The translations under genes and the position numbers were made by a program. The notes below the pieces were generated by a model. The model searched no databases. It was given only the letters and a program-made list of their open reading frames with translations, and had not been told where the DNA came from. A DNA stretch of 50,443 nt from JAFGIG01 sp964397545 (GTDB lineage Bacteria > SDB-A), in assembly GCA_964397545.1 (NCBI GenBank), contig CAYNIW010000018.1, positions 1 to 50,443 of the forward strand. The letters run 5' to 3'. Numbering within the stretch: position 1 is the stretch's first letter; each line of letters starts with the position of its first letter. Below, piece by piece: positions 41,123 to 50,430 of this stretch.

Positions 41123-41970
41123 AGCAGTTTTATCCTTCTTATGTTAATTCTCGTCTCTTGAGCGGGTTTTGACAGAAATACAGATATCAACTCGACGTTG
41201 AAGCCGGGTTCAAAGTAATTTTCTCCGCTTCTGAATTCCGCAAGAGGCATATCGTGTGTTTCGTAAAAAGTATCAATTGTGAATTCGCCGTAAAATACTC
41301 CTTTATCAGTCCTGAGCTGTATCCCGCATTTTGTCTTATTCGACGATTTCGCTTCTATTGATATAAACCTAAACCCGGTCCAGTCCTGGGGCAGAATATT
41401 TGACTCTATGTTTGACCATTTTTCATCGGGCAAAGCAGTGAAAATCATCTCCCCGTTCAGACGCCTGAGCTCGGCTTTTCTGCGCGGTTTCCATGCTTTG
41501 GTGTAAAATGGAGCCCGGATGTCGTCGAGAACTGGAAACCTCGATATCATTATGTCCCGCCTGATTTTCAGACCAGTCAAATCGTATGCCGCGGCATAGA
41601 CAAGAATAAGAGAAAAGACCGCGCCGAGAAAAAATCTTTTTCTGCCTTTTATTATTATCAAAGCGCAGAAACTGCCCAGCGCTCCTCTGATGATGTCGTC
41701 GATGCCCGCGCTTCTTTCGGGATATGCCATCTGTAAAATTTCAACCGCGCAGGAAGCGGCAACAGGGATGACAAAAGAAAGCAGAATCCTTTTCTTTCCC
41801 GGTCTTGTCCCTGCTATCAGAAAAGTCGCCGTCCCCGTCAGAAAAAAATGCATTGTATTGAAAACGGCTCCGAGTTCGACACTGCCGCTCTGGCTCGAAG
41901 GCAGAAGAGGAAGCAGGACAAGAACAATGACGAACGCCCATCTTGAAGCATAAAAGATATTTTTATTCAA
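41119..41970 (-). CDS. VanZ-like membrane protein fused to a C-terminal beta-sandwich-like domain
   Basis: The N-terminal 130 residues have the four membrane segments of the VanZ-like family (LLPSSQSGSV, the conserved HFFLTGTATFL, and the acidic CAVEILQMAYPERSAGIDDI segment). A linker and a soluble domain of about 140 residues follow (TALPDEKWSNIESNILPQDW, FRFISIEAK, then GEFTIDTF and RINIRRIKLL), which looks like a carbohydrate-binding or CIA30-like beta sandwich. VanZ proteins are linked to antibiotic resistance in enterococci, but most relatives have no known role. 283 residues in all; overlaps tatD and queE by 4 bp each. Confidence 0.8.
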   Translation of the reverse strand: MNKNIFYASRWAFVIVLVLLPLLPSSQSGSVELGAVFNTMHFFLTGTATFLIAGTRPGKKRILLSFVIPVAASCAVEILQMAYPERSAGIDDIIRGALGSFCALIIIKGRKRFFLGAVFSLILVYAAAYDLTGLKIRRDIMISRFPVLDDIRAPFYTKAWKPRRKAELRRLNGEMIFTALPDEKWSNIESNILPQDWTGFRFISIEAKSSNKTKCGIQLRTDKGVFYGEFTIDTFYETHDMPLAEFRSGENYFEPGFNVELISVFLSKPAQETRINIRRIKLL

Positions 41971-42605
41971 ACTCCTCTTTCCTTTTCATTCCATATCAGT
42001 TTGTGAAGCTGAAGTCCGAGCCTGGCATCGAGACCTGACACTAATAGCCATTCGGCGAAATCCGAAAATTTTACCTTTCCGAAAACAGGTGAAAAAAGGA
42101 GGTTTGCTTTATTTTCCAGCTCTCTTTCCTCTATTAACTTTTTAGCAAAATCAAAATCCTCTTTCCCTGCAACGACGAATTTGATGTCGTCAGTTTTTTT
42201 TAATTTATCGTAATTTTGAGCGAGCATTTTATCCTTCATGCCGGAGAGGGGAAGTTTAGAGTCCATTACGATATGGGTTTCTTTTCCAAGCATTCCAATA
42301 TCAATGCTCCCGTTTGTCTCGACCGCGGTTATAAATTTTTTTTCTGCGAGCATGTTCAAAAGCTCTGTCGAGTCCTTTTGAATCAGCGGTTCTCCTCCGG
42401 TCAGCAGAACTCTGCGGGTGTTGAAAGAGTTTATTCTGTCGAAAATTTCACCGAGAGGCATTTCTTCGCCTTCATAAAAAGCGTATTCGGTGTCGCACCA
42501 TGAGCACCTGAGGTTGCATCCGGATGTCCTGACTATGACGAAAGGATAACCTGAAAGTGAAGATTCGCCGAGAATCGTCCTGTATATCTCGCATATCCTA
42601 AGCAT
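41967..42605 (-). CDS. queE: 7-carboxy-7-deazaguanine synthase
   Basis: A radical-SAM enzyme in the queuosine/7-deazaguanine pathway, 212 residues from the ATG at 42605. An earlier frame start at 42728 would lie inside queC and adds no conserved residues. The cluster motif CNLRCSWC, near residue 31, is of the CxxxCxxC type, and LLTGGEP follows. The start overlaps the last codons of queC by 8 bp. queD and queF are not seen in the window. Confidence 0.94.
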   Translation of the reverse strand: MLRICEIYRTILGESSLSGYPFVIVRTSGCNLRCSWCDTEYAFYEGEEMPLGEIFDRINSFNTRRVLLTGGEPLIQKDSTELLNMLAEKKFITAVETNGSIDIGMLGKETHIVMDSKLPLSGMKDKMLAQNYDKLKKTDDIKFVVAGKEDFDFAKKLIEERELENKANLLFSPVFGKVKFSDFAEWLLVSGLDARLGLQLHKLIWNEKERGV

Positions 42606-43284
42606 AAAAAGTGGGGTCATGGACTTCAGCGTTTCTGAACGCCTCTCTTCGAATTTTACAGCTGTCGCATTTTCCGCAAGCTCTGCCTTCTTTCGGGTTG
42701 TAGCAGGAGTGGGTAAGAGAAAAATCAACCCCGAGTTTTGTGCCCAAAGAGACTATCTCGGATTTTTTCATAAATAAGAAAGGAGCACTGATTTTCAGTT
42801 TTGAATCCCTGAAAAAATAACCCGTTCCAAGATTTACGGTCTTTTCAAGGGACTCGACGAATTCCGGTCTGCAGTCGGGATAACCCGAATAATCCAGGGA
42901 GTTGGCTCCGTAGAAAACATAAAAAGCTCCTGAAACCTCCGCCCATGCCGACGCGACTGAAAGAAATATGAGATTTCTCGCGGGGACATAAGTGTTGGGG
43001 AGTTTTTTCCCGATTTTGCCGAGGTCATTTTCCGGAACATCAAGGGTTGTATCGGTTAAACTCGATCCCTTAAAACCGCTCAGGTCTATATTAAACAATT
43101 TCACATCGCCGCAGCCCAGTGATTCTGAAACTTTTTTTGCCGCCTCGATTTCTATTGAATGCCTTTGGCCGTAGTCGAAAACTATCGGCAGGGCTTTCAT
43201 TTTTTTTTCTTTTAGGACAAACGCGAGCAGAACGGAAGAATCCAATCCGCCTGAAAGCAATACGACGGCTTTTTTTTCTGTCAA
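42598..43284 (-). CDS. queC: 7-cyano-7-deazaguanine synthase
   Basis: Converts 7-carboxy-7-deazaguanine to preQ0 with ATP. The 228-residue protein has the PP-loop motif LLSGGLDSSV (residues 9-18), the conserved NTYVPARN, and C-terminal zinc cysteines (CYNPKEGRACGKCDSC). It forms a queC-queE pair and overlaps pepP by 4 bp upstream. preQ0 could serve tRNA queuosine or DNA modification; no DNA-modification gene is visible. Confidence 0.96.
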   Translation of the reverse strand: MTEKKAVVLLSGGLDSSVLLAFVLKEKKMKALPIVFDYGQRHSIEIEAAKKVSESLGCGDVKLFNIDLSGFKGSSLTDTTLDVPENDLGKIGKKLPNTYVPARNLIFLSVASAWAEVSGAFYVFYGANSLDYSGYPDCRPEFVESLEKTVNLGTGYFFRDSKLKISAPFLFMKKSEIVSLGTKLGVDFSLTHSCYNPKEGRACGKCDSCKIRREAFRNAEVHDPTFYA

Positions 43285-44450
43285 AACCTCATGAACCTCG
43301 TCTTCGTGAGAATCCTACAGGAGTTTTGCGTGACGAGGACGTCGTCTTCCAGTCTGCAGCCGCCGAGTTTTGAATGATAGACGCCGGGTTCAATCGTAAA
43401 AACCATGCCCGTTTCTATTTTCAGAGGTTTGAATTTTCTCAGCATTTTTTTATCCCTGGGTTTTGCGGCTATTCTTCCCGGGTCATGAACGTCGAGGCCA
43501 ATGCCGTGGCCGAGAGAATGCGGCATCGCCATCTTTGCTTCTTTTATGACGCGATCGGCCGCTTCGGCTATTTCGTGCGCATAGACACCTGGTTTAATGA
43601 GCTTTATCGCCTCGCTTTTTGCTTTTTCTACAGTCTCTACCATTTTTTCCTGTTCTCTTGAAAGCTTACCGAGCGAAAAAGAAACGGTGACGTCGCTTTT
43701 ATACCCCTGATAAGTCACGCCGAAATCGACAAGAGAGAGTCCATTTTTTGAAAGAATTCCTCTTCCCGCTCGGGGGTGAGTGTGAATAGACCACGACCGG
43801 TCGGGATTGGCGACGATAGTTTCGAAAGAAACACCGTCCGCTCCGTAATCGAGGGCTTTTCTTTGGATGAAAAGAGAGATGTCCGACTCTCTGAAATCCG
43901 CGTTTTTTTTATTTTTTTTAAGAAAAATTTCCAGGTCTGAAATAATTTTATTTGTTATTCTGCAGGCTTTTTCGATAAGTTGGATTTCACCGGGAGATTT
44001 TTGTTTTCTCAGGCCGCTGATGAAATAATCAGCCGACATCTCCGGTTTGTCGAACACGGCAACTTTTGCAGGTTTAACATAGCTTTTCAGGTGCTTGTAT
44101 TCAAAATAACCGACGGAACTCTGAAGTTCGAGGGTGAAAGAATCGCCGAGATTTTCCTTAAGAACCGAAGACAGGGCTGAGTAATAGGATCCGCCTTTTT
44201 TATTCGGATCCACGATCTCTTCGACTTCCGATACTTTTTCAGCCATTATGACGTCCCATGGTATTAGAATCCTTTTACCCGAAGAGAGTATTACGAGCAC
44301 CGCATCCTCGGGGTGCCCAGAAAAATACCTCAGAGAAGAATCTCTCTTAGATTCGAAATCGTTGATAAGATAAGCGTCGATGTTTTTGCTTTTGAGATGA
44401 TCACAGAACCTAATCAGTTTTTCTTTTGTGACTGGAACGAATTTTTTCAT
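43281..44450 (-). CDS. pepP: Xaa-Pro aminopeptidase-like M24 metallopeptidase
   Basis: A 389-residue aminopeptidase P-type protein with an N-terminal creatinase-like domain (about 1-150) and a pita-bread M24 domain. Its five metal ligands are visible: the two Asp in LVDFGVTYQGYKSDVTVSF, His in HSLGHGIGLDVHD, Glu in FTIEPGVYH, and Glu in GCRLEDDVLV. It removes N-terminal residues before proline. The downstream gene is queC with ATGA overlap. Confidence 0.9.
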   Translation of the reverse strand: MKKFVPVTKEKLIRFCDHLKSKNIDAYLINDFESKRDSSLRYFSGHPEDAVLVILSSGKRILIPWDVIMAEKVSEVEEIVDPNKKGGSYYSALSSVLKENLGDSFTLELQSSVGYFEYKHLKSYVKPAKVAVFDKPEMSADYFISGLRKQKSPGEIQLIEKACRITNKIISDLEIFLKKNKKNADFRESDISLFIQRKALDYGADGVSFETIVANPDRSWSIHTHPRAGRGILSKNGLSLVDFGVTYQGYKSDVTVSFSLGKLSREQEKMVETVEKAKSEAIKLIKPGVYAHEIAEAADRVIKEAKMAMPHSLGHGIGLDVHDPGRIAAKPRDKKMLRKFKPLKIETGMVFTIEPGVYHSKLGGCRLEDDVLVTQNSCRILTKTRFMRF

Positions 44451-44469
44451 TTTTTTGTTTCCCCGATTT

Positions 44470-44985
44470 TCAGATTGTGAATCTTATTCCGACTTTGCCG
44501 TAAACTCCGACGTGATTCTCGTCTTCATCGTCGAGAGTGTAGGACGACCCCTGGCCGCCGAGTTCAAGAAAAGCTGATGTCGTCCTTGAAAGAGTGTAAT
44601 CGAAACCGGTAAAAAGCTGTCCCCCGTAGGCGCTTGACACGTCCCTTCTGTCGTCTTTCATACAGACTCCCATATGAGCTCCGATTCCTACGAAAAACCT
44701 CATGGACGTCCTTTCGTTTCCGTATGCCCTCAACAGCAGGTCGAATGAAGGATAAAACCAGGAAAATTTCTTGTCGTCTTGTGCCGTGAGATATATGGCC
44801 GGTCTTAAATATAAATTGCCTACAGGAAAGAGCATCTCCGCTCCGAAAGCCGGAGCGTTTTCTATAACACCCGCTGAAAAACCGAGGGTTATCCTTGAAG
44901 GCTGTTCCCAGTAATAATCAAGCTCAGGGACCGGTTCGGCAAAACACGCAAGCGGCAGAAAAATCGCCAAAAATAAAATTTTCAC
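44470..44985 (-). CDS. Small outer-membrane beta-barrel protein
   Basis: A 171-residue protein with a signal peptide (MKILFLAIFLPLACFAEP, with a possible cleavage site near residue 16) and alternating strands matching an eight-stranded barrel (ITLGFSAGVIENA, YLRPAIYLTAQ, MRFFVGIGAHMGVCM, HVGVYGKVGIRFTI). Glycine-aromatic strand ends are typical. No enzyme motif is seen; OmpA/OmpX-like or related structural roles are possible. It lies between pyrC (81 nt upstream) and pepP. Confidence 0.8.
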   Translation of the reverse strand: MKILFLAIFLPLACFAEPVPELDYYWEQPSRITLGFSAGVIENAPAFGAEMLFPVGNLYLRPAIYLTAQDDKKFSWFYPSFDLLLRAYGNERTSMRFFVGIGAHMGVCMKDDRRDVSSAYGGQLFTGFDYTLSRTTSAFLELGGQGSSYTLDDEDENHVGVYGKVGIRFTI

Positions 44986-45065
44986 TTCGCCCTCCTTTTT
45001 TACTGAATATAATATATCAGAAATCCCGCCTGATTCAGAAACTTTTTAAGAGGAAACTTTTAGAG

Positions 45066-46334
45066 CTAAGAGTTAAGAAGTATTTTTCCTCCGACGATTA
45101 CTTTCAAGGCGACCATGTTAAAAACGACTCCTTCAAAAGGAGAGTTCGAAGGTTTCCCGCCCAGTTTGTCTCTGTCAACCCTCCAGCTTTTTGTTTTCCA
45201 CACCGAAACGTCCGCGGGATAACCAGGCAGAATCCGGCCGAGTTTTAAACCGAATCTGTCTGCGGGGCGGGACGTGACGAGCGACACAGCTTTTTCAACT
45301 CCGGTCAAAGAAGCTACCTTTCCGAAAATGACACCTCCGAGAGTCTGAAACCCGATGACGCCCTTTGGAACTTTTTCCAGCTCTCTTATTTTTTCCAGAC
45401 GCGAATGGCCGGCGTGATCGGTAGCTATTATGTCAATAGAGCCGTCAGCGAGCCCTTCCATAATTGCCCTGTTGTCCTTATCCGTCCTCAAAGGAGGGTT
45501 CATTACCGCGTCGCCGAGCATTTTTTTCAGCCTCCTGCTCGTGAAATAAATATGATGCGGAGTGGCGTCCGCGCTGACATCGAGCCCTTTTTTCTTTGCT
45601 CTTCTTATCAATCCGACTGAAGATGCGGAAGATATATGCGTAAAATGTATTTTACCGCCGAAAGCTTCTATCGAGCCGAGGTTTCCGGCTACGCACCTGC
45701 TCTCGCTTTCGGGGTCGATACCCTTAACTGAAAAATACTTTGACCAGTATCCGTCGAGAACGACTCCTTCGCCGGCAGTCTTTTCGTCTTCAGGATGCTG
45801 TATGAGGATACATCCCGACGCGGTTATTCTCTCTACTGCTTCATTAAAAATAGAATCTCTCACAGGCATTCCGTCGTCGCTGAAAGCCCTCACTCCTTCT
45901 TTTGCCATTTCTTCTATCGGGGTCAATTTTTTTCCCTTAAGCCCTTTGGACACTGCCCCGACGGGATAGACTCTGCACAGGGCTTTCTCGGAAATAATTT
46001 TTTTCAGAGCCCTGACTTTTTTCACCGAATCTGTAACAGGGTCGGTGTTGGGCATGGCAAAAACCGTTGTTATGCCGCCGCAAACTGCCGTTCTCGTCGC
46101 GGAGTTTATATCATCCTTGTGAGTGAAACCCGGTTCACGCAAATGTGCGTGTATGTCAATAAATCCGGGCGTTACAGCACAGCCCTCGACATCCATAACA
46201 ATGTCCCCTTTTCCTTCGCCTGAAGGTAGTATGTCCGCGATTATGTCTTCGCGGATGACAAGATCAGACAGGAAACCGTCAAAAGGAGGGTTCGGTATTA
46301 AGAATCCGTTTTTAAGGACTATGGTCTCAGCCAT
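45066..46334 (-). CDS. pyrC: Dihydroorotase
   Basis: A 422-residue class-I dihydroorotase, which closes carbamoyl aspartate to dihydroorotate in pyrimidine synthesis. The metal motif DIHAHLREPGFTHKDDI is at about residues 61-77. CGGITTVFAMPNTDP and the C-terminal DHAGHS region are also conserved (most family members have DHAPH, so Gly replaces Pro). It overlaps the lipoprotein gene by 8 bp. No pyrB or other pyr gene is adjacent. Confidence 0.93.
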   Translation of the reverse strand: MAETIVLKNGFLIPNPPFDGFLSDLVIREDIIADILPSGEGKGDIVMDVEGCAVTPGFIDIHAHLREPGFTHKDDINSATRTAVCGGITTVFAMPNTDPVTDSVKKVRALKKIISEKALCRVYPVGAVSKGLKGKKLTPIEEMAKEGVRAFSDDGMPVRDSIFNEAVERITASGCILIQHPEDEKTAGEGVVLDGYWSKYFSVKGIDPESESRCVAGNLGSIEAFGGKIHFTHISSASSVGLIRRAKKKGLDVSADATPHHIYFTSRRLKKMLGDAVMNPPLRTDKDNRAIMEGLADGSIDIIATDHAGHSRLEKIRELEKVPKGVIGFQTLGGVIFGKVASLTGVEKAVSLVTSRPADRFGLKLGRILPGYPADVSVWKTKSWRVDRDKLGGKPSNSPFEGVVFNMVALKVIVGGKILLNS

Positions 46335-46872
46335 TTACCATGTCTTTCCAAGCCGTAATTTTCCAAATGGATCCAAACTTGGAAAGATAAAAAATGACCT
46401 TTCCCCTGACAAGTTCTCCGTGAATGACAGGAGGATCGAAAGAATAATCGCGCATGATGACGGCGTTGAAAGAATCCGTGTAATAGACGCCCGAACCCAT
46501 GAAAACGGGAACCACGGTTTCATTCGTTTCTTTCATGGAAAGAAATATGGCTTCCGTTGAAGTTTTTTCTTCTTCATATCCCCACTGATACTGATAAATT
46601 CCGAGAGCGGAAAGATACTGGTTAATCCCTTCGTCTTCCGGATCGAAATAGAAAACGAAGCTCGCAGAATCAAGGCATGAAAGATAGAGGTCGAGATCGA
46701 GGAGTCTGTATGAAAGGGTAAGGTTTAGAAGAACTTTTTCCGGCGTGTCTGGATTTACAGGGTCGTCAATGCCCCCGGTCGGCGCCATCAAAGGCGAAAA
46801 AGGATTTACACAGCCGAGAAAAAACAGCCCCAGCGGCAGGCAAAAGAGAATTAGAGGAATTTTTCCTGTCAT
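46327..46872 (-). CDS. Lipoprotein of the NTF2-like type, related to 37361-37909
   Basis: A 181-residue protein with a signal sequence (GKIPLILFCLPLGLFFLG) and a lipobox FFLGC, followed by VNPFSPLMAPTGG, a flexible FSP-containing linker. Then come a helical segment (VLLNLTLSYRLLDLDLYL, SCLDSASFVFYF) and strands ending in GKVIFYLSKFGSIWKITAWKD. This CLD/FxF pattern matches the second lipoprotein in the window. It is the first gene of the minus-strand run and has a promoter-like pair at 46889-46918. pyrC follows with an 8-bp overlap. Confidence 0.8.
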   Translation of the reverse strand: MTGKIPLILFCLPLGLFFLGCVNPFSPLMAPTGGIDDPVNPDTPEKVLLNLTLSYRLLDLDLYLSCLDSASFVFYFDPEDEGINQYLSALGIYQYQWGYEEEKTSTEAIFLSMKETNETVVPVFMGSGVYYTDSFNAVIMRDYSFDPPVIHGELVRGKVIFYLSKFGSIWKITAWKDMVNG

Positions 46873-46888
46873 TTAAATCACACCTGGG

Positions 46889-46918
46889 ATTTTACATTTC
46901 AGGATATATAAAAGGCAA
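46889..46918 (-). promoter_or_regulatory. Candidate promoter for the lipoprotein-pyrC run
   Basis: On the minus strand TTGCCT (46918-46913), an 18-nt spacer and TAAAAT (46894-46889), about 17 nt before the ATG at 46872. An AGGTG site between them could be the ribosome-binding site. Divergent to the rRNA promoter. Confidence 0.4.
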
Positions 46919-47009
46919 GGTCTTTTTCGTCTATACTCTTTATAATTGAATAATGTATTTATATTCTCAGTTCTTTTGACATGGCATTTGAAAAAACATT
47001 TTTTTGCTC

Positions 47010-47038
47010 TTGACAAAAATATTTTTTTTACCTATATT
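47010..47038 (+). promoter_or_regulatory. Ribosomal RNA promoter
   Basis: TTGACA (47010-47015), a 17-nt A/T-rich spacer and TATATT (47033-47038), pointing to the 16S gene. The likely start is near 47045. The stretch upstream is very AT-rich (T and A runs at 46991-47005), like an UP element. Confidence 0.75.
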
Positions 47039-47052
47039 CTCTCTTGTCTTTT

Positions 47053-47065
47053 TGATCTTTGAAAA
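47053..47065 (+). promoter_or_regulatory. boxA-like antitermination site in the 16S leader
   Basis: TGATCTTTGAAAA resembles boxA in rRNA leaders. A second copy (TGTTCTTTGAA) is at 48820-48830 before tRNA-Ile. Nus-factor antitermination of rRNA is known for such sites; this is by similarity only. Confidence 0.5.
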
Positions 47066-47066
47066 C

Positions 47067-47083
47067 AGAATAGTGTGTGCGTG
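47067..47083 (+). other. Left half of the 16S processing stem
   Basis: AGAATAGTGTGTG (47067-47079) is exactly complementary to 48763-48775; one mismatch further out is followed by GTG (47081-47083) pairing with CAC (48759-48761). The paired halves enclose the 16S gene, as in RNase III processing stems. Confidence 0.85.
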
Positions 47084-47131
47084 GGATTTCCTATATTTTC
47101 TGCAAGACAAATTCTCTGATTATTGTTTTTT

Positions 47132-48706
<1,575 letters not shown>

Positions 48707-48758
48707 AAGAGGAAACGGAAAGTGACGGCGAGTCTTAAAAAATTTGCCCCGCTTTTTT

Positions 48759-48775
48759 CACTCACACACTATTCT
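48759..48775 (+). other. Right half of the 16S processing stem
   Basis: CAC, a mismatched T, then CACACACTATTCT (48763-48775) pairs with the left half at 47067-47083, closing a stem of 13 plus 3 bp around 16S. Confidence 0.85.
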
Positions 48776-48788
48776 AAAAAAAAATTAG

Positions 48789-48804
48789 GGGGTGTTTTCA
48801 CCCC
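48789..48804 (+). other. Hairpin between 16S and tRNA-Ile
   Basis: GGGGTG-TTTT-CACCCC, a 6-bp GC-rich stem. No strong U-tract follows (TTGAAATTT), so it is a weak terminator candidate; it may be a spacer or processing hairpin. Confidence 0.4.
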
Positions 48805-48819
48805 TTGAAATTTATAAGG

Positions 48820-48830
48820 TGTTCTTTGAA
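48820..48830 (+). promoter_or_regulatory. Second boxA-like site, before tRNA-Ile
   Basis: TGTTCTTTGAA, similar to the leader site at 47053. In bacteria such a copy normally stands in the 16S-23S spacer, which fits the view that this spacer once led to 23S. Confidence 0.5.
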
Positions 48831-48847
48831 AAAAATATCGATTATCA

Positions 48848-48922
48848 GGGCCAGTAGCTCAGCTCGGTTAGAGCGTCCGCCTGATAAGCGGGAGGCCGGT
48901 GGTTCAAGTCCACTCTGGCCCA
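48848..48922 (+). tRNA. tRNA-Ile (GAU anticodon)
   Basis: A 75-nt cloverleaf: acceptor GGGCCAG pairs with CTGGCCC, with anticodon loop CTGATAA giving GAT and T-loop TTCAAGT. CCA is not encoded (TAAAT follows). The position 143 nt after 16S matches the usual 16S-tRNA-Ile order of rRNA operons. Confidence 0.97.
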
Positions 48923-48933
48923 TAAATTTTTCT

Positions 48934-48961
48934 TTGAGAAAATGGATATATATAGTAATAT
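48934..48961 (+). promoter_or_regulatory. Candidate promoter for the major outer-membrane protein gene
   Basis: TTGAGA (48934-48939), 16-nt spacer, TAATAT (48956-48961), within an alternating AT stretch. The AT-richness makes the exact -10 ambiguous. The gene may also be read through from the rRNA promoter. Confidence 0.4.
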
Positions 48962-48971
48962 ATATATTTAT

Positions 48972-49028
48972 GTTGGGAAGGTCCCGACAAAATGCAAGAA
49001 AGGTTCTCGAACAATAGCAAGAAGAACC
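48972..49028 (+). promoter_or_regulatory. Structured 5' leader of the outer-membrane protein mRNA
   Basis: Two hairpins precede the ribosome-binding site: GTTGGGA/TCCCGAC (48972-48988, loop AGG, one T-G pair) and GGTTCT/AGAACC (49002-49028, loop of about 15 nt). A stem close to the likely transcript 5' end often stabilises abundant mRNAs. Inferred from base pairing only. Confidence 0.5.
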
Positions 49029-49051
49029 GAAAACCAAAAGGAGGGAAAGGT

Positions 49052-50323
49052 ATGAGAAAGCTTCTTATCGGAGTGCTTCTTACCCTGATAGCAGTCGCCG
49101 GTTACGCGACACAATCCAGGATCAATGTCCTCAACATGGCTGGATACATGTCGGACATCATGTCATGCTGGAGCAACCCCGGCTACATGGTCGTTCATCA
49201 CAACGAGATAGGCAAAGACGCCGTCGGAATGGAATTCGGATGGGACAACCCCGCGAACAACGCCGATATGAACAGATGGGGATATCTCCACTACGGAAAT
49301 CCCTCTCAGTATCTCGGCATCGCCGTCAACCGCCCCGGATTCCAGGGAATGCTTCCCATGAATCAGTGGGGTCTAAATCCCGCCGGAATGATGGCTCCTT
49401 CTATGGCTTACATCAACGACACGCTCGTCGCCCCCAACAATCTCCTCGACGTAATCTGGTCGAAGAACTGGGGACCGAAAGCCGGCCTCGGAATTAACCT
49501 CAACTTCGGTATGTGGGGATATTCCACAAAAGACGCGAACTGGGAACCCACACTCAGCTCAATGAAAATCGGACTCCTCTTCGGCTACTACACCATGCCC
49601 ATGGACATCACAGCCGGATTCGACTACCTGACTTCCAAAGCCGAGCTAAAAGCGATAGCCGCAGGCGTAACGACCACAGACGATATGGACAACACGAATA
49701 TGGCAGTCAACCTCGGATTCAAATTCAAAATGTATCCCAGCCAGACCACGAAAGTCGTCCTTCCTCTCATCGGCGTCCGCTATGAAACCGGCAACGCGAA
49801 GTTCAACCCCAGCGGTGTTGATTTCGATCCCACCTACTCGGGCAACGAACTCGCCTTCACGCTCGGAACGGGAATAGTGTGGAGCGGCTCGACTTGGCAG
49901 GCTGGACTCGCCGGTGAACTCGGCTACGAAACTGCAAAAATGAAAATGGAAAAAGAACAGGCAAACGACCAGGACGGTGAAATGTCAGAAAACACAATCA
50001 CCTTCCCGCGCGTCAAAGCCGGTGCTGAATCACAGGTATTCTCATGGCTGACAGCAAGAGCCGGAATGACCTATCAGCTCAACATGGTCACCCAGAAAGA
50101 ATCTTTTACGCAGGCTGGAACGACTGTTGAACAGGAAAGAACAGTCAGGTTCGAGAAGAACATGAACGTTCAGATCGGTCTCGGCGTCCACTTCGGTCCA
50201 AACTTCACGATAGACACCGAAGTCAGCGAAGATCTTCTCTACAACGGTCCCTATCTCATCTCCGGCGCCGCCAACGGCACCAATCCGATGAACCTTCAGG
50301 TTTCAGCGGTATATCACTTCTGA
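49052..50323 (+). CDS. Major outer-membrane beta-barrel protein
   Basis: A 423-residue protein from the ATG at 49052 with an AAAGGAGGGAAAGG site; an upstream in-frame ATG at 48992 has no site. It has a signal peptide (RKLLIGVLLTLIAVAGYA), then about 400 residues of beta strands rich in Gly, Asn, Met and aromatic residues, and ends in VSAVYHF, the aromatic C-terminal signature of outer-membrane proteins. Codon use is strongly shifted to C-ending codons (AAC, GAC, CTC, ATC, GGC), unlike neighbouring genes, as expected for a very abundant protein. Two terminators follow. I cannot assign a family; porin or adhesin roles are both possible. Confidence 0.87.
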   Translation: MRKLLIGVLLTLIAVAGYATQSRINVLNMAGYMSDIMSCWSNPGYMVVHHNEIGKDAVGMEFGWDNPANNADMNRWGYLHYGNPSQYLGIAVNRPGFQGMLPMNQWGLNPAGMMAPSMAYINDTLVAPNNLLDVIWSKNWGPKAGLGINLNFGMWGYSTKDANWEPTLSSMKIGLLFGYYTMPMDITAGFDYLTSKAELKAIAAGVTTTDDMDNTNMAVNLGFKFKMYPSQTTKVVLPLIGVRYETGNAKFNPSGVDFDPTYSGNELAFTLGTGIVWSGSTWQAGLAGELGYETAKMKMEKEQANDQDGEMSENTITFPRVKAGAESQVFSWLTARAGMTYQLNMVTQKESFTQAGTTVEQERTVRFEKNMNVQIGLGVHFGPNFTIDTEVSEDLLYNGPYLISGAANGTNPMNLQVSAVYHF

Positions 50324-50343
50324 TAATCTGTTGAATAAAAATG

Positions 50344-50375
50344 GGCGGGAAACAAGGGTTTCCCGCCTTTTTTTT
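50344..50375 (+). terminator. First intrinsic terminator after the outer-membrane protein gene
   Basis: A 10-bp stem GGCGGGAAAC/GTTTCCCGCC with an AAGG loop and eight T residues (50368-50375). Strong, 20 nt after the stop codon. Confidence 0.93.
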
Positions 50376-50388
50376 ATTGTAATAAAAC
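50361..50388 (+). repeat. 28-nt direct repeat, copy 1
   Basis: The right arm and tail of the first terminator (TCCCGCC, eight T, ATTGTAATAAAAC) recur exactly at 50416-50443, the last base of the window. Confidence 0.9.
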
Positions 50389-50405
50389 TTTCATCCATTT
50401 ATCTT

Positions 50406-50430
50406 GGCGGGAAAGTCCCGCCTTTTTTTT
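50406..50430 (+). terminator. Second intrinsic terminator
   Basis: Stem GGCGGGA/TCCCGCC with loop AAG, then eight T. Nearly the same as the first one but with a shorter stem. Confidence 0.85.

Noticed and set aside
48789..48804. Terminator ending the rRNA transcript after 16S
   Set aside because: The stem is good but no U-tract follows, and tRNA-Ile with a boxA-like site stands just downstream; kept only as a hairpin.
48943..48971. Alternating AT stretch as a microsatellite or origin element
   Set aside because: It is short and more simply explained as an AT-rich promoter region; I see no DnaA boxes near it.
48798..49037. Minus-strand frame of 79 codons across tRNA-Ile and the leader
   Set aside because: It is antisense to tRNA-Ile and to the structured leader of the outer-membrane protein gene, and has no ribosome-binding site.
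48992..49051. N-terminal extension of the outer-membrane protein from ATG 48992
   Set aside because: It has no ribosome-binding site, would bury the signal peptide and lies within a leader hairpin region; the ATG at 49052 has AAAGGAGGG.
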